Source: Protofrankia sp963555925 | Lineage (GTDB): Bacteria > Actinomycetota > Actinomycetes > Frankiales > Frankiaceae | DNA length: 64,000 nt | Assembly (NCBI GenBank): GCA_963555925.1 | Contig: CAUVXJ010000052.1 | Coordinates: 1 to 64,000, forward strand | Direction: 5' to 3' | Part shown: positions 48,678 through 59,600 of the stretch, piece after piece | How the letters are laid out: every line of letters starts with the position of its first letter | How positions within the stretch are numbered: the stretch's first letter is position 1 | Notes under the pieces: generated by a model | What the model was told of the DNA's origin: nothing | The model's database searches: none | What the model saw: the letters and a program-made list of their open reading frames with translations, nothing else | Translations under genes and position numbers: made by a program

Positions 48678-50221
48678 TGCCATATATATTGAGGGAAGGG
48701 AAAAAGGGGTCTCTTTCCTCGCCCGATGGTAGAGGTCGATCCCCTATCACCTTCGGTGCCTCCTTGTGGTCCTTCTCTTTAGCTTTTCCTCGGCCTTTAG
48801 AGCTAGTTGATAGGCCACTTTCCACATCCGATGCATTGAGATTGAATCTTGGATTTATAACCTCAAGCCCTATCAAGCAAGGGATTCTTCGTCGGATTCG
48901 TTCAAGCCATTGCGAACAATTGGTAGAACTCCGCAACTTGTTAGGAGTAGGGGCTTTCTTGTACGCTTCTCTCCCCCCTATCCTTTAAATTAAAGCGAAG
49001 TGAACCCTTTGGAACAAGCTTTGGGTCTAATCGGAGGGTCTAAATTTATCCCGCAACCTCGATCGCATCTTGTCTCATGTACTTCCCTTTGCCTTTCCGC
49101 TTACGCCTTGCTTGGACTTGATCCCACCAAATTGAGGCATGACCCGTGCTCAGGAATTTAACCTTCGCATACCTCGGATAGTTCTTTACAATCAAAGAAC
49201 TTTTCCACGCTACTTAGTCAATCAAGAAAGTCCTCGGGATGCAATCGGCCATGGAAATTGGGACCGTCCACTTTGATCCTACGATCTCCTTTTTATTGAA
49301 GCCCTTACTTATCAGGCCCGGATCAAGCGCTTCCTTATCATTAAAAAAATAGAAATCTCAATTTGCGGGAACTTCTTCTTCTTCATGAATAGTTCTTTGA
49401 TCTAGTGATCGGATCTAGTCGATCGGATTTGAATCGGAGGTCTTTTTCTCGAGTTTGTGAGAGACTCTTGCCGCCACCCTAGCTCTTTAATTTAAGCCCT
49501 TTTCTTTATTGCCCTAAAAATCAGACCCGGCTTCTTCTTCTTTCTTTTACGAATCCGGCAAGCTAAAATCCTTTCTTCGCGTGAGTGATTGCTTGAGTTA
49601 AGCCTTCTTGACTAGTTTTTAGTCCCGATTTTCTGTCCTTGGATGATCTTTCGGGTCTTAGTACAATGGATTCCAGAGGCTTTTCCCGTGCTCTTCCGAA
49701 ATAAGCCTCTGGAAATGACTTGTCATGGGCTTATGCGATGAAGAATGAATGATTTGCTCGGGAAAAAATTATGTGCTTATGTGGGCTTCAATTTCCCAAG
49801 ACTAGAGAAGGGGATTTTCCTACAAAAGATGAAAAGTGCTTAGCTTCAAATGGGATGACTTGTGTACTTCCTTTGAGCCTCATATACACCGTCACCTCTT
49901 TTGCGACTGCTAAAGATATTTTTGATTACATAAGTAATCTTGATTCTCAGGAGGATTCTCCACCTTTCTATCAGTTGCAACATGAGGAACATGCCTGATT
50001 ATGTTATGGGTAAAATAAAGAAGTGTGCTATACTATTTATTACCGAAGGCTTAGGCTTCTATGGGACCAGCTGAACATGAGGGACTCCTTTCAAAGATAG
50101 GGGCACCGACTCTAAAGGCTCTTGTCGGGAAGAATTTCATATAACATAGAATCGCCTTATAGAATAGAGTATAAAGGGGCTTTCTAAGTTTTTGATGGGC
50201 TGGCTTGAGGCCTGAGTTCGA
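48678..50221. other. Spacer between ccmFc and the copia remnant
   Basis: The longest frames are 103 codons (48677-48988) and 75 codons (49771-49998). The latter contains ATAKDIFDYISNLDS-like sequence faintly reminiscent of copia gag, but it is too weak to call. No RNA gene is visible. Confidence 0.45.
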
Positions 50222-51331
50222 GAATGTTAGATCCTCAATTCAACATCGAGTTACTCCACCAGACATTGAGAGAGCTGTTTCTGATGTGAGATCCGAGGAG
50301 ACTCGACTTGAGCCCCTTTACTAGGTTGGGTGCTGGGGGTCGATCTTGTATTAGTCAGAGTGCTTCAGATCAGGTTCTAGCAGCTGAACATGCTTCGGGA
50401 CATCGACCCTATGGTCAGAATCTTCAATCTGGAAGCTCCGCTGGTGCATCAGGCCAACAAGACATGTCCGCAATCGTCACTATTGCAAGAAGCCGGGTCA
50501 CATGATTGCAGACTCTCGCAAGCGGCAGAATGCAAACTCTCGTCGACAGTCAGACACAGCTCATCTTGCTGCTCCCCCGGAGACGCCTACTGAATCGGAG
50601 ACTTCCCAATTCCCTTACTAGGGCCTCCGCTGCATTACTTCTATGATCTTAGGAGCACTCCCACGCCCGACACAGATAGTTTTACCCCGCGACAGCAGAA
50701 GCAGATTCAGAGGTTGAATCCGTCTTGTCATATCTCTTCCTCCTCTGCTACAGGTATTTGCTCGCCCTTACGCTTACAACATGGGGGCTGCTTACTTTCT
50801 TCGGGTGCATCGAAGAATATGACAGGTGATTCTTCACTTCTTTCTTCTCTTCGTTCTCCATCTAAGTTCCTTATTGTTTAAACTGCAAACTCCGAACAAT
50901 TCCCTCTAGCTAGTCTTGGTACTCTCTCTCGTTATCATCGAATATGTTCTGCTTTTTTTCATCTTCCCGCTCTCTCAGTGAATCTTCTTTCCTGCTTGAA
51001 AAAAAAATGCTTATATTCACTTCTCTCCTACCTCCTTCCTGTCTTGTACAGAATCATGCGAGAGGCCCTATGGGGTAAGGGGATTGGGAAGGACCGTAGA
51101 GTTGGCAAGCTCTCTTTTTTGGAGAAACTTCGTTTACCTCAGTCTTTTTCCTTTTTTGCTGTGTCTGGTGTTGTTCTCTCTACTCCCCTTTTTTGGCATC
51201 GTAGATTAGGACATGTCTGCAGCCCAAGGCTTAGATATTTTCTTTCTACTTCTCCTTTTGATCTTGTGTCCGAAGCCCATCCTGCCCCCACACTCCTCAG
51301 CATAATGGAGTTGCCGAGTCCGAGTTCCTTC
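50222..51331 (+). mobile_element. Ty1/copia retrotransposon remnant: gag end, protease, pre-integrase, integrase scrap
   Basis: In order, in shifting frames: a gag C-terminal segment SVSDVRSEETRL-like (VRSSIQHRVTPPDIERAVSD, about 50225-50310); a degenerate zinc knuckle HYCKKPGHMIADS (about 50478-50515); a protease active-site segment SSGASKNMTGDSS (about 50798-50836; copia consensus DSGA[ST]xHMTG, with the catalytic Asp replaced by Ser); the pre-integrase motif FWHRRLGHVCSPRLR (about 51190-51235); and an integrase scrap CPHTPQHNGVAESE (about 51283-51324). Many stops and an internal deletion make it dead. It abuts plastid psaB sequence. Confidence 0.88.
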
Positions 51332-51367
51332 TTCTATTATAATGGAAAGTTTTCTTCTTATGCTTTA

Positions 51368-53170
51368 TTCCTTTATACTGGAGCTCTTTTTCTATTATTT
51401 CTTTCTGCCATATCCTTAATAGCGGGTTGGTTACACCTACAACCGAAATGGAAACCGAGCGTTTCGTGGTTTCAAAATGCCGAATCTCGTTTAAATCATT
51501 NNNNNNNNNNNNNNNNNNNNNNNNNNNNNNNNNNNNNNNNNNNNNNNNNNNNNNNNNNNNNNNNNNNNNNNNNNNNNNNNNNNNNNNNNNNNNNNNNNNN
51601 NNNNNNNNNNNNNNNNNNNNNNNNNNNNNNNNNNNNNNNNNNNNNNNNNNNNNNNNNNNNNNNNNNNNNNNNNNNNNNNNNNNNNNNNNNNNNNNNNNNN
51701 NNNNNNNNNNNNNNNNNNNNNNNNNNNNNNNNNNNNNNNNNNNNNNNNNNNNNNNNNNNNNNNNNNNNNNNNNNNNNNNNNNNNNNNNNNNNNNNNNNNN
51801 NNNNNNNNNNNNNNNNNNNNNNNNNNNNNNNNNNNNNNNNNNNNNNNNNNNNNNNNNNNNNNNNNNNNNNNNNNNNNNNNNNNNNNNNNNNNNNNNNNNN
51901 NNNNNNNNNNNNNNNNNNACTTTTTACAGGTCAGTGGAATCTTTATGCTCAAAACCCCGATTCAAATAATCATTTATTTGGTACTTCCCAAGGAGCAGGA
52001 ACCACCATTCTAACCCTTCTCGGGGGATTCCATCCGCAAACGCAAAGTTTATGGCTGACTGATATTGCTCATCATCATTTAGCTATTGAAATTATTTTTC
52101 TAATAGCGGGTCATATGTATAGAACAAACTTCGGGATTGGACACAGTATAAAAGATCTTTTAGAAGCACATATTCCGCCGGGGGGACGATTGGGGCGTGG
52201 GCATAAAGGTCTTTATGACACAATCAATAATTAGATTCATTTTCAATTAGGCCTTGCTCTAGCCTCTTTAGGGGTTATTACTTCCTTGGTAGCTCAACAT
52301 ATGTACTCTTTACCTGCTTATGCATTCATAGCACAAGACTTAACTACTGAAGGAGCGTTATATACCCATCACCAATACATAGCAGGATTCATTATGACAG
52401 GAGCTTTTGCTCATGGAGCTATATTTTTTATTATAAATTACAATCCAGAACAGAATGAGGATAATGTATTAGCAAGAATGTTAGACCATAAAGAAGCTAT
52501 CATATCCCATTTAAGTTTGAAGTTGGGCCAGCCTTTTTCTGGGGTTCCATACTTTGGGGCTTTATGTTCATAATGATGTCATGCTTGCTTTTGGTACTCC
52601 GGAGAAATAAAATCTAATTAAGAAACAAATCTTAATAGAACCCATATTTGCCCAAAGGATTCAATCTGCTCATGGTAAAACATCATATGGCTTCGATGTA
52701 CTTTTATCTTCAACGAATGGACCGGCGTTCACTGCTGGTCGAAGCATATGGTTCCCCGGTTGGTTAAATGCTGTTAATGAGAATAGTAATTCACTATTCT
52801 TAACAATAGGGCCCGGAGACTTCTTGGTTCATCATGCTATTGCTTTAGGTTTACATACAACTACATTGATCTTAGTAAAAGGTGCTTTAGATGCACGTGG
52901 TTCCAAATTAATGCCGGATAAAAAGTAAAAAGGATTGGGGTTATCGTTTTCCTTGCGACGGTCCGGGACGAGGTGGTACTTGTGATATTTCGGCTTGGGA
53001 CGCATTTGATTTGGCAGTTTTCTGGATGTTAAATACCATTGGATGGGTTACTTTTTATTGGAAGCACATTACATTATGGCAGGGTAACGTTTCACAGTTT
53101 AATGAATCTTCTACTTCTTTGATGGGATGGTTAAGAGATTATCTATGGTTAAACTCTTCACAGCTTATCA
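51368..53170 (+). pseudogene. psaB: Plastid psaB fragment (photosystem I P700 apoprotein A2), decayed
   Basis: Sequence from LYTGALFLLFLSAISLIAGW to WLRDYLWLNSSQLI matches chloroplast PsaB across its middle part, so this is a mitochondrial plastid-derived insertion. It lacks the N-terminal segment and the C terminus. It is inactivated by an in-frame TAG within DTINN-*-IHFQLG (52232), by frameshifts after ISHLS (about 52518) and near 52600, and by another after LMPDKK (about 52927). It keeps conserved pieces such as GIGHSIKDLLEAHIPPGGRL and HITLWQGNVSQFNES. It has no photosynthetic role here. An N run interrupts it. Confidence 0.96.
51501..51918. other. Assembly gap of 418 N inside the psaB fragment
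   Basis: All N. The psaB sequence on either side (NAESRLNH before, LFTGQWNLYAQ after) would normally be separated by only about 140-150 nt. The gap is therefore either a size estimate or hides an insertion of about 270 nt. Open frames running through it are artefacts. Confidence 0.97.
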
Positions 53171-53189
53171 TAGGGTTGGTCCGTCAAAG

Positions 53190-54420
53190 CTTATACTCTA
53201 ACACCATATCAATAAAACTTGGCAACTTTGTCTTGCTTGCCATCGTCCCTGTTTTGGCGTGAGTTTATTCTGGGTAAGGAAGTCACTCGTCGCCACATTA
53301 TCCGTCTTGACCACAAATCGCGACCCGCCTCCACGTTCTCAAGTAGTGCACTATTGCTGTCATCTCCTTCTCTTGGACCACGCCTTTCGGTCTCATTGAG
53401 CTTTCGGCTCTCATATGGTACTGGGTTACCTTATTGTACTAGCACACCTATATGGCATAGTCTGACGCATCCGTGTGTACTTCAAATGGCTTAGTGTAAT
53501 CTGGCAACTGCAATACGGAGTCATAAATCACTGCCTGCTTTAGGTCCTCAAAAGCTCTTTGACACTCTTCCGATCAGTGAAGTGCCATGATCGGTCCGTA
53601 CGTCCTTCTTTAGGAGATTTTTGAGTTGAGCAGCCCTCTTCGAGTAACTTACCATGAATCTTCAGTAATAGTTCACGAGCCCTAAAAACGATCTTAGCTC
53701 ACTCACCTTGGTAGGTGCTTGCCACTCCTCGATGGCTCTGATGCCCATCCAATGCCCTAGGAATAGGATCTCCGTCTGTCCAAAGGAGCATTTCTCCGTC
53801 TTTACATAGAGGTGATTCTTCCTTAATACCTTACGGTCCGGAGGTGGCTAACGTGGTCGTTTAACGAATAGCTATAGCCCACGATCAAAGTATACCACCA
53901 GTCGTCTAAGTACGGGTGGAATAGCTCATTGTGGAGGGTGCAGAACGTGGCAGGGGCATTGGTGAGTCCAAAAGGCATAACCTAATTTAATGCCTCTTTA
54001 TTAGTAAGGTTGCTTGCTTGTCACACAGGTCGTCTTTGGCTCGTCTCCTTCCGCGATACGCACTTGGTAGTAGCCCGACCGTAGATCCAACTTCTCGAAG
54101 TATCTCGCGCTTATTGATTAGGGCGAAGAAGTCCGCAATCAAAGTAAAGTGGATACTTCTTCTTGATGGTTAGGTTACCTTGTTGAGCGCCCGATAATCA
54201 ATGCACAAGGCTACCGCTTTTTCTGGAATAAATAAAACAAACAGGGGCTCCCCAACAAACAAGGGGGTTTGGCTCCAGGCTCCAACTCGATCTTGTGGTA
54301 GACTGCCCTTCTAGGGGGCACTTGGCAACTCACTCGTGGGGCATGATACCCCAAAATTCCTCAAGTACTTGCTGCACTTCCTGAGAAAGAAGTCGTCTTG
54401 GTATTGGATTCGCTCTTCTG
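53190..54420 (-). mobile_element. Ty3/gypsy reverse transcriptase-RNase H remnant
   Basis: Minus-strand reading, in broken frames: VQQVLEEFWGIMPHE (about 54380), a DYRALNKVT-like segment (about 54195), KLDLRSGYYQVRIAEGDEPK and TTCVT (about 54090-54020), VMPFGLTNAPATFCTL (about 53980-53930), FHPYLDD, HLYVKTEKCSFGQTEILFLG (about 53815-53755), APTKVSELRSFLGLVNYY, FEVHTDASD (RNase H start, about 53470), and FVVKTDNVATSDFLTQNKLT (about 53310-53250). This is the plant gypsy RT and RNase H order. The YVDD-type catalytic loop is deleted and stops are frequent, so it is dead. It ends about 24 nt from the atp4 stop codon on one side and abuts psaB on the other. Confidence 0.88.
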
Positions 54421-54443
54421 TTAGCATGAACATGAATTTGATT

Positions 54444-55040
54444 CTATTCGTCTTCTTTATTCTTAAGAGAACCCCCTACCCGAACCATTCTTAAGACCAC
54501 CAAGCCCTCTCGAATGAGTTCGACTATAGAAGCTTTCAACGTAGACCCGGGGACAAATCTTTCAGTCACTGAGAAGTTAAAACCTGTGACTAGATCGTCC
54601 TGAAGACGGATGCGACGGGAAGAAGTGGCATTTGGAAGTGTTGCTGACTTAACATTTAGGTTTCGGCATAACAAAGCTTGCACTGTCTTTTCGCACTTAG
54701 GCGCATAGCGCGCCATTGGTAATGATTCTACTACGGTGCCACAAATTCGCAAACTGATCCTAAGTAATCGTTGTTGTTCATTGGATTCCGGAAGAACTAC
54801 TTCGTTAGGATTGGGAAATTGCTGCGATTCCTCCTGAATAGCTTGGATTCTCCCGTCGAGAGTCGCTTTGAAAGTCTTACCTAAACTCTTCCGACTGAAT
54901 ATGATAAAGCCTATAAAACAACGAGCTACTATCATTTCTTCATTATAGATTGAGATCTTCTTCGAACTTAATGCACAAATAGATAGAATAGCAGCAAATA
55001 GCATCTTTCTAGCCTGCATATTCGTGGAACTCAATCTCAT
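54444..55040 (-). CDS. atp4: ATP synthase F0 subunit b (Atp4)
   Basis: Atp4 (formerly ORF25) is the peripheral-stalk b subunit of F1F0 ATP synthase in the inner membrane. The 198-residue product starts MRLSSTNMQARKMLFAAILS. It has an N-terminal hydrophobic region (about 13-50, with MIVARCFIGFIIFSRKSLGK) and a long hydrophilic stalk with the plant-typical LDGRIQAIQEESQQFPNPNE segment. The length is usual for plants. The gene lies downstream of nad4L by about 180 nt on the same strand, the conserved nad4L-atp4 pair of angiosperms, so cotranscription is likely. A dead gypsy element begins just after the stop, which could affect the mRNA 3' end. Confidence 0.97.
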   Translation of the reverse strand: MRLSSTNMQARKMLFAAILSICALSSKKISIYNEEMIVARCFIGFIIFSRKSLGKTFKATLDGRIQAIQEESQQFPNPNEVVLPESNEQQRLLRISLRICGTVVESLPMARYAPKCEKTVQALLCRNLNVKSATLPNATSSRRIRLQDDLVTGFNFSVTERFVPGSTLKASIVELIREGLVVLRMVRVGGSLKNKEDE

Positions 55041-55221
55041 TTAGAAAGCTTATCTCTATCTTTCAGCAACTGACCGGAAAGTGGTTTAGGAAAGGACTTT
55101 TCGAATCGGATGTGCTCGCCCGGCGAGAACGGCCCTGACCCTGCCAACCAAGTCAAAATAAAAAAGTGATAAAGAAGAGAACTTCGTATTTCGTATTTTG
55201 GTAATTTTCTAGGAGTCATCT

Positions 55222-55524
55222 TTAACCTTGAATGCTATTAATAGATTCTACAGCAATAGTCCCTCGGACTCGGAAAGTAATAACGAAAATGGCTAACCCA
55301 ATAGCAGATTCCGCAGCTGCCACCGTTGGAACCAATGAAGCAAATGATTGACCCATCATATCATCCGAAGAAACAGAAAATACCAAAAAGTTCGAATTCA
55401 CTGCTAATAACATTGATTCAATTGGCATTGACATAATAGGAATATTTCGTCTATTAAGGAGGATTCCCCGAATACCTAAAATAGAGATGATCATAGAAAA
55501 TGTGAAATATTTGATAGGATCCGT
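55222..55524 (-). CDS. nad4L: NADH dehydrogenase subunit 4L, ACG start
   Basis: Nad4L is a small membrane subunit of complex I. The conserved plant protein has 100 residues and begins with M followed by DxIKYFTFSMIISILGIRG. Here the corresponding start codon at 55524 is ACG (ACG GAT CCT ATC AAA TAT), which would need C-to-U editing to AUG, as known for nad4L in many angiosperms. The first genomic ATG gives a shortened frame (55494). Two or three membrane segments are present (about 11-30, 30-52 and 60-85). Ser codons in IPIMSMPIESMLLAVNSNF and DDMMGQSFASLVPTVAA are probably edited to Leu. It lies upstream of atp4 and 168 nt downstream of ORF225. Confidence 0.96.
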   Translation of the reverse strand, partial: TDPIKYFTFSMIISILGIRGILLNRRNIPIMSMPIESMLLAVNSNFLVFSVSSDDMMGQSFASLVPTVAAAESAIGLAIFVITFRVRGTIAVESINSIQG

Positions 55525-55692
55525 TTCGGAAACGTGGAATGTAAGAGAAATTCAAATGTTATAACTGGAATGAAATGCCAAATGCCCTATACAAAGGAAA
55601 AACACCTTCTTAGCTACAGCGATCAGTAGCGGCATATAGAGATTCGGTATCATTCCCTAGATTCGACCGAGTCTTCCATCAAACCATAAACC

Positions 55693-56370
55693 TTAAGAGA
55701 AATTAAGATTATACACAACGGAATACAAGCGGTCCTGTTGCGTCTTGGTTGTGAACTCAAACCGCCTATGAGAGCCACTGTTATAGTGTTCGATTTTGAG
55801 TTCATCAACCCGTTCGAGAAGTGCTCTAAGGTAGCCCACTTTATTCTCGACGTCATCCAGTCGTAATGGTTCGATTTTTATTATAAAATAGGTTTCGGAA
55901 ACGGCGCGTTTTTTCCCAATATTAAAGAGTTCATACAATTCCTGCCGAACATGGGAAGACAGCGCTTTCGGGGCCTTCTCATTGTCCGGGAGATCGAGAG
56001 CCATCTGCCACTCATGTTTTGGAAACGAGCTAGAAGATGCCTCTGAATCCACCCCACCAGGTAACACTCCTAGAGAGGGCTCGAGATCGAGAATGAGCCG
56101 AAGAAAAAGATTAAGTCCCAACCCCGACCACCTGCTTCGTGGCAAGAAAAGAGAGAAGGCCCGCACGGACAAGAGGACCCCTAGCTTAGAAAGGAGGATA
56201 TTGAAAAAAGAAAGAAAACCTATTTTCACACAAAGAAGATAAAAAAAGAAAATGATTGCGCACACTAAGAGGTATGGTAGTACGATACGGAAAATACGAA
56301 GAGGAGGAGATAAGGGGCGAAGGATATGAATGTATGTTTTACGTAATAGACGAATATCCGAGTGGATCAT
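55693..56370 (-). CDS. ORF225: unrecognised membrane protein upstream of nad4L-atp4
   Basis: A 225-codon frame on the same strand as nad4L and atp4, ending 168 nt before the nad4L start. Residues 28-48 (RIVLPYLLVCAIIFFFYLL) and about 50-70 form one or two membrane segments after a basic N terminus. Residues 76-92 are weakly hydrophobic. Residues 105-225 are hydrophilic, with a charged helical region (about 141-197, VRQELYELFNIGKKRAVSET through LRALLERVDELKIEHY) that could form a coiled coil. I do not recognise it as a standard mitochondrial gene. Its position and architecture resemble chimeric cytoplasmic-male-sterility ORFs, but that is an inference. It could also be a lineage-conserved ORF. 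Confidence 0.6.
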   Translation of the reverse strand: MIHSDIRLLRKTYIHILRPLSPPLRIFRIVLPYLLVCAIIFFFYLLCVKIGFLSFFNILLSKLGVLLSVRAFSLFLPRSRWSGLGLNLFLRLILDLEPSLGVLPGGVDSEASSSSFPKHEWQMALDLPDNEKAPKALSSHVRQELYELFNIGKKRAVSETYFIIKIEPLRLDDVENKVGYLRALLERVDELKIEHYNSGSHRRFEFTTKTQQDRLYSVVYNLNFS

Positions 56371-56697
56371 TTGGTTTGACTTTAATATATTATTTATTAA
56401 AGACAGACACCGTCAACTCGCGTATCCCGAAGAAACTTTGAAAGCGACCGGTGCACTTCTGCTTAGAATTCATTGGAAGAGAGTAGATGAGGTTTTTCCT
56501 CACAAATTGAAGGGGAATAAGGCTTTATCATTCAGCGCAGTTGCAGCCTTATTATTATATAGATATATATAAAGGACAAAGCGCTGCTCACGTTACAGCT
56601 ACTGTGTTGACTGTTACTATACTACGAGAATTTTTTTTAATTAAGCTTCCACAATCGATTCGTGAGCACAGACGATTTGATAAAAGAGGATTTCCTT
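56330..56697 (+). pseudogene. Possible broken reading frame of unknown family
   Basis: The frame 56330-56572 ends LSFSAVAALLLYRYI. After a one-base shift the same strand continues IYKGQSAAHVTATVLTVTIL, then REFFLIKLPQSIREHRRFDK and RGFP to a stop at 56696-56698. The composition on both sides of the shift looks protein-like, so a frameshifted imported gene is possible. I recognise no family. It is divergent from ORF225 and overlaps its 5' end by about 40 nt. Confidence 0.25.
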
Positions 56698-56698
56698 G

Positions 56699-59600
56699 AT
56701 TCATTATTCTAACGGTATAGAAGGGGATCCTCGGTGTCAAACAGACGAACAGTTCGTCGGTCGGGCTTACCTTATTCTGTAGGCGGGTTGCCTCTTAGAC
56801 CCTTTTTGAATCTCCTTATGTTTAGAAAAGGAAAGACTTCATGTATTCATCGTTCCTACTCCCCCTTGCGCCTTTTGGTGAACCGGAAAGCCGTTGTTGT
56901 CCCTCTCCTCTGGTCAGGTAGTGAAACAAAAGAACGCATTGCCCTCAATAACGAGGGTTTCTGAACGCCTTTTGAGTGTCCAGTCACGAACAATCACAAC
57001 ACGTATTTGAGCCGTCTCGTTCTAATGGATTATGCTTGTGCTAAATCGACCGGTCCTGGAGAATATCCGTTATTTTACTTGATGTAAGGAACCGTTACTG
57101 GCGAATCAAAAGGGTTCAATGACCATACTCCTCTATAAAATCCATCTCTCGATCACCCCACAAGAAAGGACGGGCTTTTTACATGTTCTTAAGAGATTGG
57201 TTGCTCTTTCTCCGATCTTGACTAAAGAGTGAAAATGCCATAACAGAAGTCCACAGGTCCGGTCACAAGTCCAGCGGTTAAGGCGGTTATGCAGTCATTG
57301 AAAGATCGGGTTAGGTAAGATCCTTGTCGAAGGGCATAGCAATGAAGCAGATCTTTCGTTGTAGTAAGGATTAGAGCGCGGGCGTCTACTCAAAGATGGG
57401 AATATTCTTCGAAAAGCGAGCACGGGACTCAACGCTTTAGAAAGGCCTGATGGTCTATAAGATCGCGGCTGCTTTTAGGAGCCTCGGTGATCCCACTTTC
57501 ACTGAGACAGAGAAGCGAGTCAGCCTGAAAAGGAAACCCCCTAAATCTGAAGAGGGCGATAGGATCAATCAGCATTCCATTTTTCATTTCAAAAGCGGAA
57601 GGGTAGACGTGAGTTGAAGATTTGATCGATGCAATTGAGTCAGGAGTCTTCTTTACAGTTTTGTAAATAAATTATCTTGTTTGGTTTTGTTCATGCTTGG
57701 TGCCGGGTTGGATGCAGCACCACCTCTTTAAGTCTCACCTCTTTGCGGTGTGTGCGATACCAAGATTCAATCTTCCCACTTTTCTCTCTATCTAGCTGTG
57801 AGCCAGGTTTTTCAATATCTGGTTCGAAAGGACCAGGAAGGGGGCTAAGTAAACATCTTGAAAAGAAGGAATGCAGGCGCTATCGGGCAAAGAAATGCTC
57901 TAGTCAAGAGGTTTGTTTGAAATCTGACCTGTGGGTTGAGCCAGATAAGGTTCAATGAAATTTACTTGAAACAGTGTGTGTATCTACCGTCCTTTAGAAT
58001 GTAACGAATATAGGAAGTTCAGGAGAAACTGCTTGTTATAGGATAGCGAGCCACGAAACATATCAGGCCACGTGATAAGCTAATCAACTCATTTGTGAAC
58101 GAGAAATGGGTTCCGTATCGATAGTGGAAGGTTCTTTCTTTAGGAAGGAGATGGGCTTTCTTTTCTAGTCAGGGTAGCCCTCTTATGCTTGCACGGATTA
58201 GTTCATCTTTCCGTTCAATGGGGCTTGAAAGCCCTGCCCGTGTGCTTTACCTGTAGGTCAATGAAATGTTCATTCTTAGCTTTCTTCTACGCCCTGGAAT
58301 GAACTGATAATAGAGTTCATATTCTAGTAGCTCACTTCCTGGAGTGAGGAGTGAATTAGCTCATGAAGAATGAGGAGTAGCGATTTTAACTCATCTCGAT
58401 TGGAGTGAGGAGTTCATGATCAAGTGAAAATCGAACGGGCCGTTTGTTAGAAGTCTCAGGCTCAGTCCGAAAGTGGCGAGATAGCTCAAGTAGAACGAAT
58501 AGAGAGTACGGTTTAGTCAAGCTCATGAACTATTTAATCCGATTCACAATCCATTCCAATCTAAGTTTGTGGGCCAGTGAGCCAGTTTAGGTTCGAAGAC
58601 AGGTAACTCAATCTCCGTAGTGGAATAGGGGGTTGCTTGCATACTTTGTTCAGACAGCACAGAATCAGAAGGGCACTGAATCAGAATCTAAGTCTTTATC
58701 CTCCACTCCAAACCTGCCAATCCGATCAAAAAAAAAACAAGCCCAAAACACGGGGGTTGGGGATTTTTATCACATTGAGATGCTGCCTTAGGAAGATAAA
58801 TCCGAAAACAAGAAATTTTCCCGGTAAAACGCAAAAAGGCCGATTTGAGATCCCATCTACGAGCGGAAATGGACTTGCAGCCTAAAATCCCGGGAAAATT
58901 CAAGTGGAGATTGAACGCTAGAGGGCGAAGATAGGAAGCCACTTCTACTCAAGCACGGGGATTCGTTTAGTGGGAAGAAGAAGGAAAGGCAATCGAGTAC
59001 TACCAAAATTCTCTAGGAGCAGGAGCTTGAATGGGACTCTTTCTTAGGGCTTGAAAGCTTCAGTGTTCTAGTGGCTTTTCATCCTTGTTCTTTCGGTCGG
59101 TGAGTACGGTATCAGTCCTGGGGCTAGGAAGCCACCGCCTCTTAGAAAAGGTTGCTGACTTTGATATTGATTATAAATCCGAATCTTATAAGTCAAAGTC
59201 ATGGGCTCACCTTATTATAGAAGTTCTTACTTGGCGAAGAAGACTGATCTATTATAATATCAAGGCGAAGGGATGCGGGCAAGAAGCTAATAGGATAGGC
59301 TCAATAGCTGCTCAGAAAGGTTCTAGTCAGGGCATCATCCCCGCGAAAGGTTCAGTGTTCAAGGAAACCCTGGCGAATAGAACGAGTGTTAGGGGAGTAT
59401 GGAAGACTACTTCTTACTCTTCTATTTTTTACCCGCTGCTGAAGTGACGAGGTTTTTCGATCAAGATTTCACCCTTCCTGTTACCCTTCCTATTACGGGC
59501 TTCGGTTCCTTCTGACTTGATATCTTCGACTCCTATCCTGCCGGATATTAAGGAGCGGACACTCGCAAAGCGATTCTCTTCATTGTTTTAAGGGTTTCTA

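Noticed and set aside
50978..52234. A 418-codon open frame on the plus strand
   Set aside because: It joins copia sequence in the wrong phase, an N gap and psaB sequence. It is a chimera of dead pieces, and the N run hides its true continuity.
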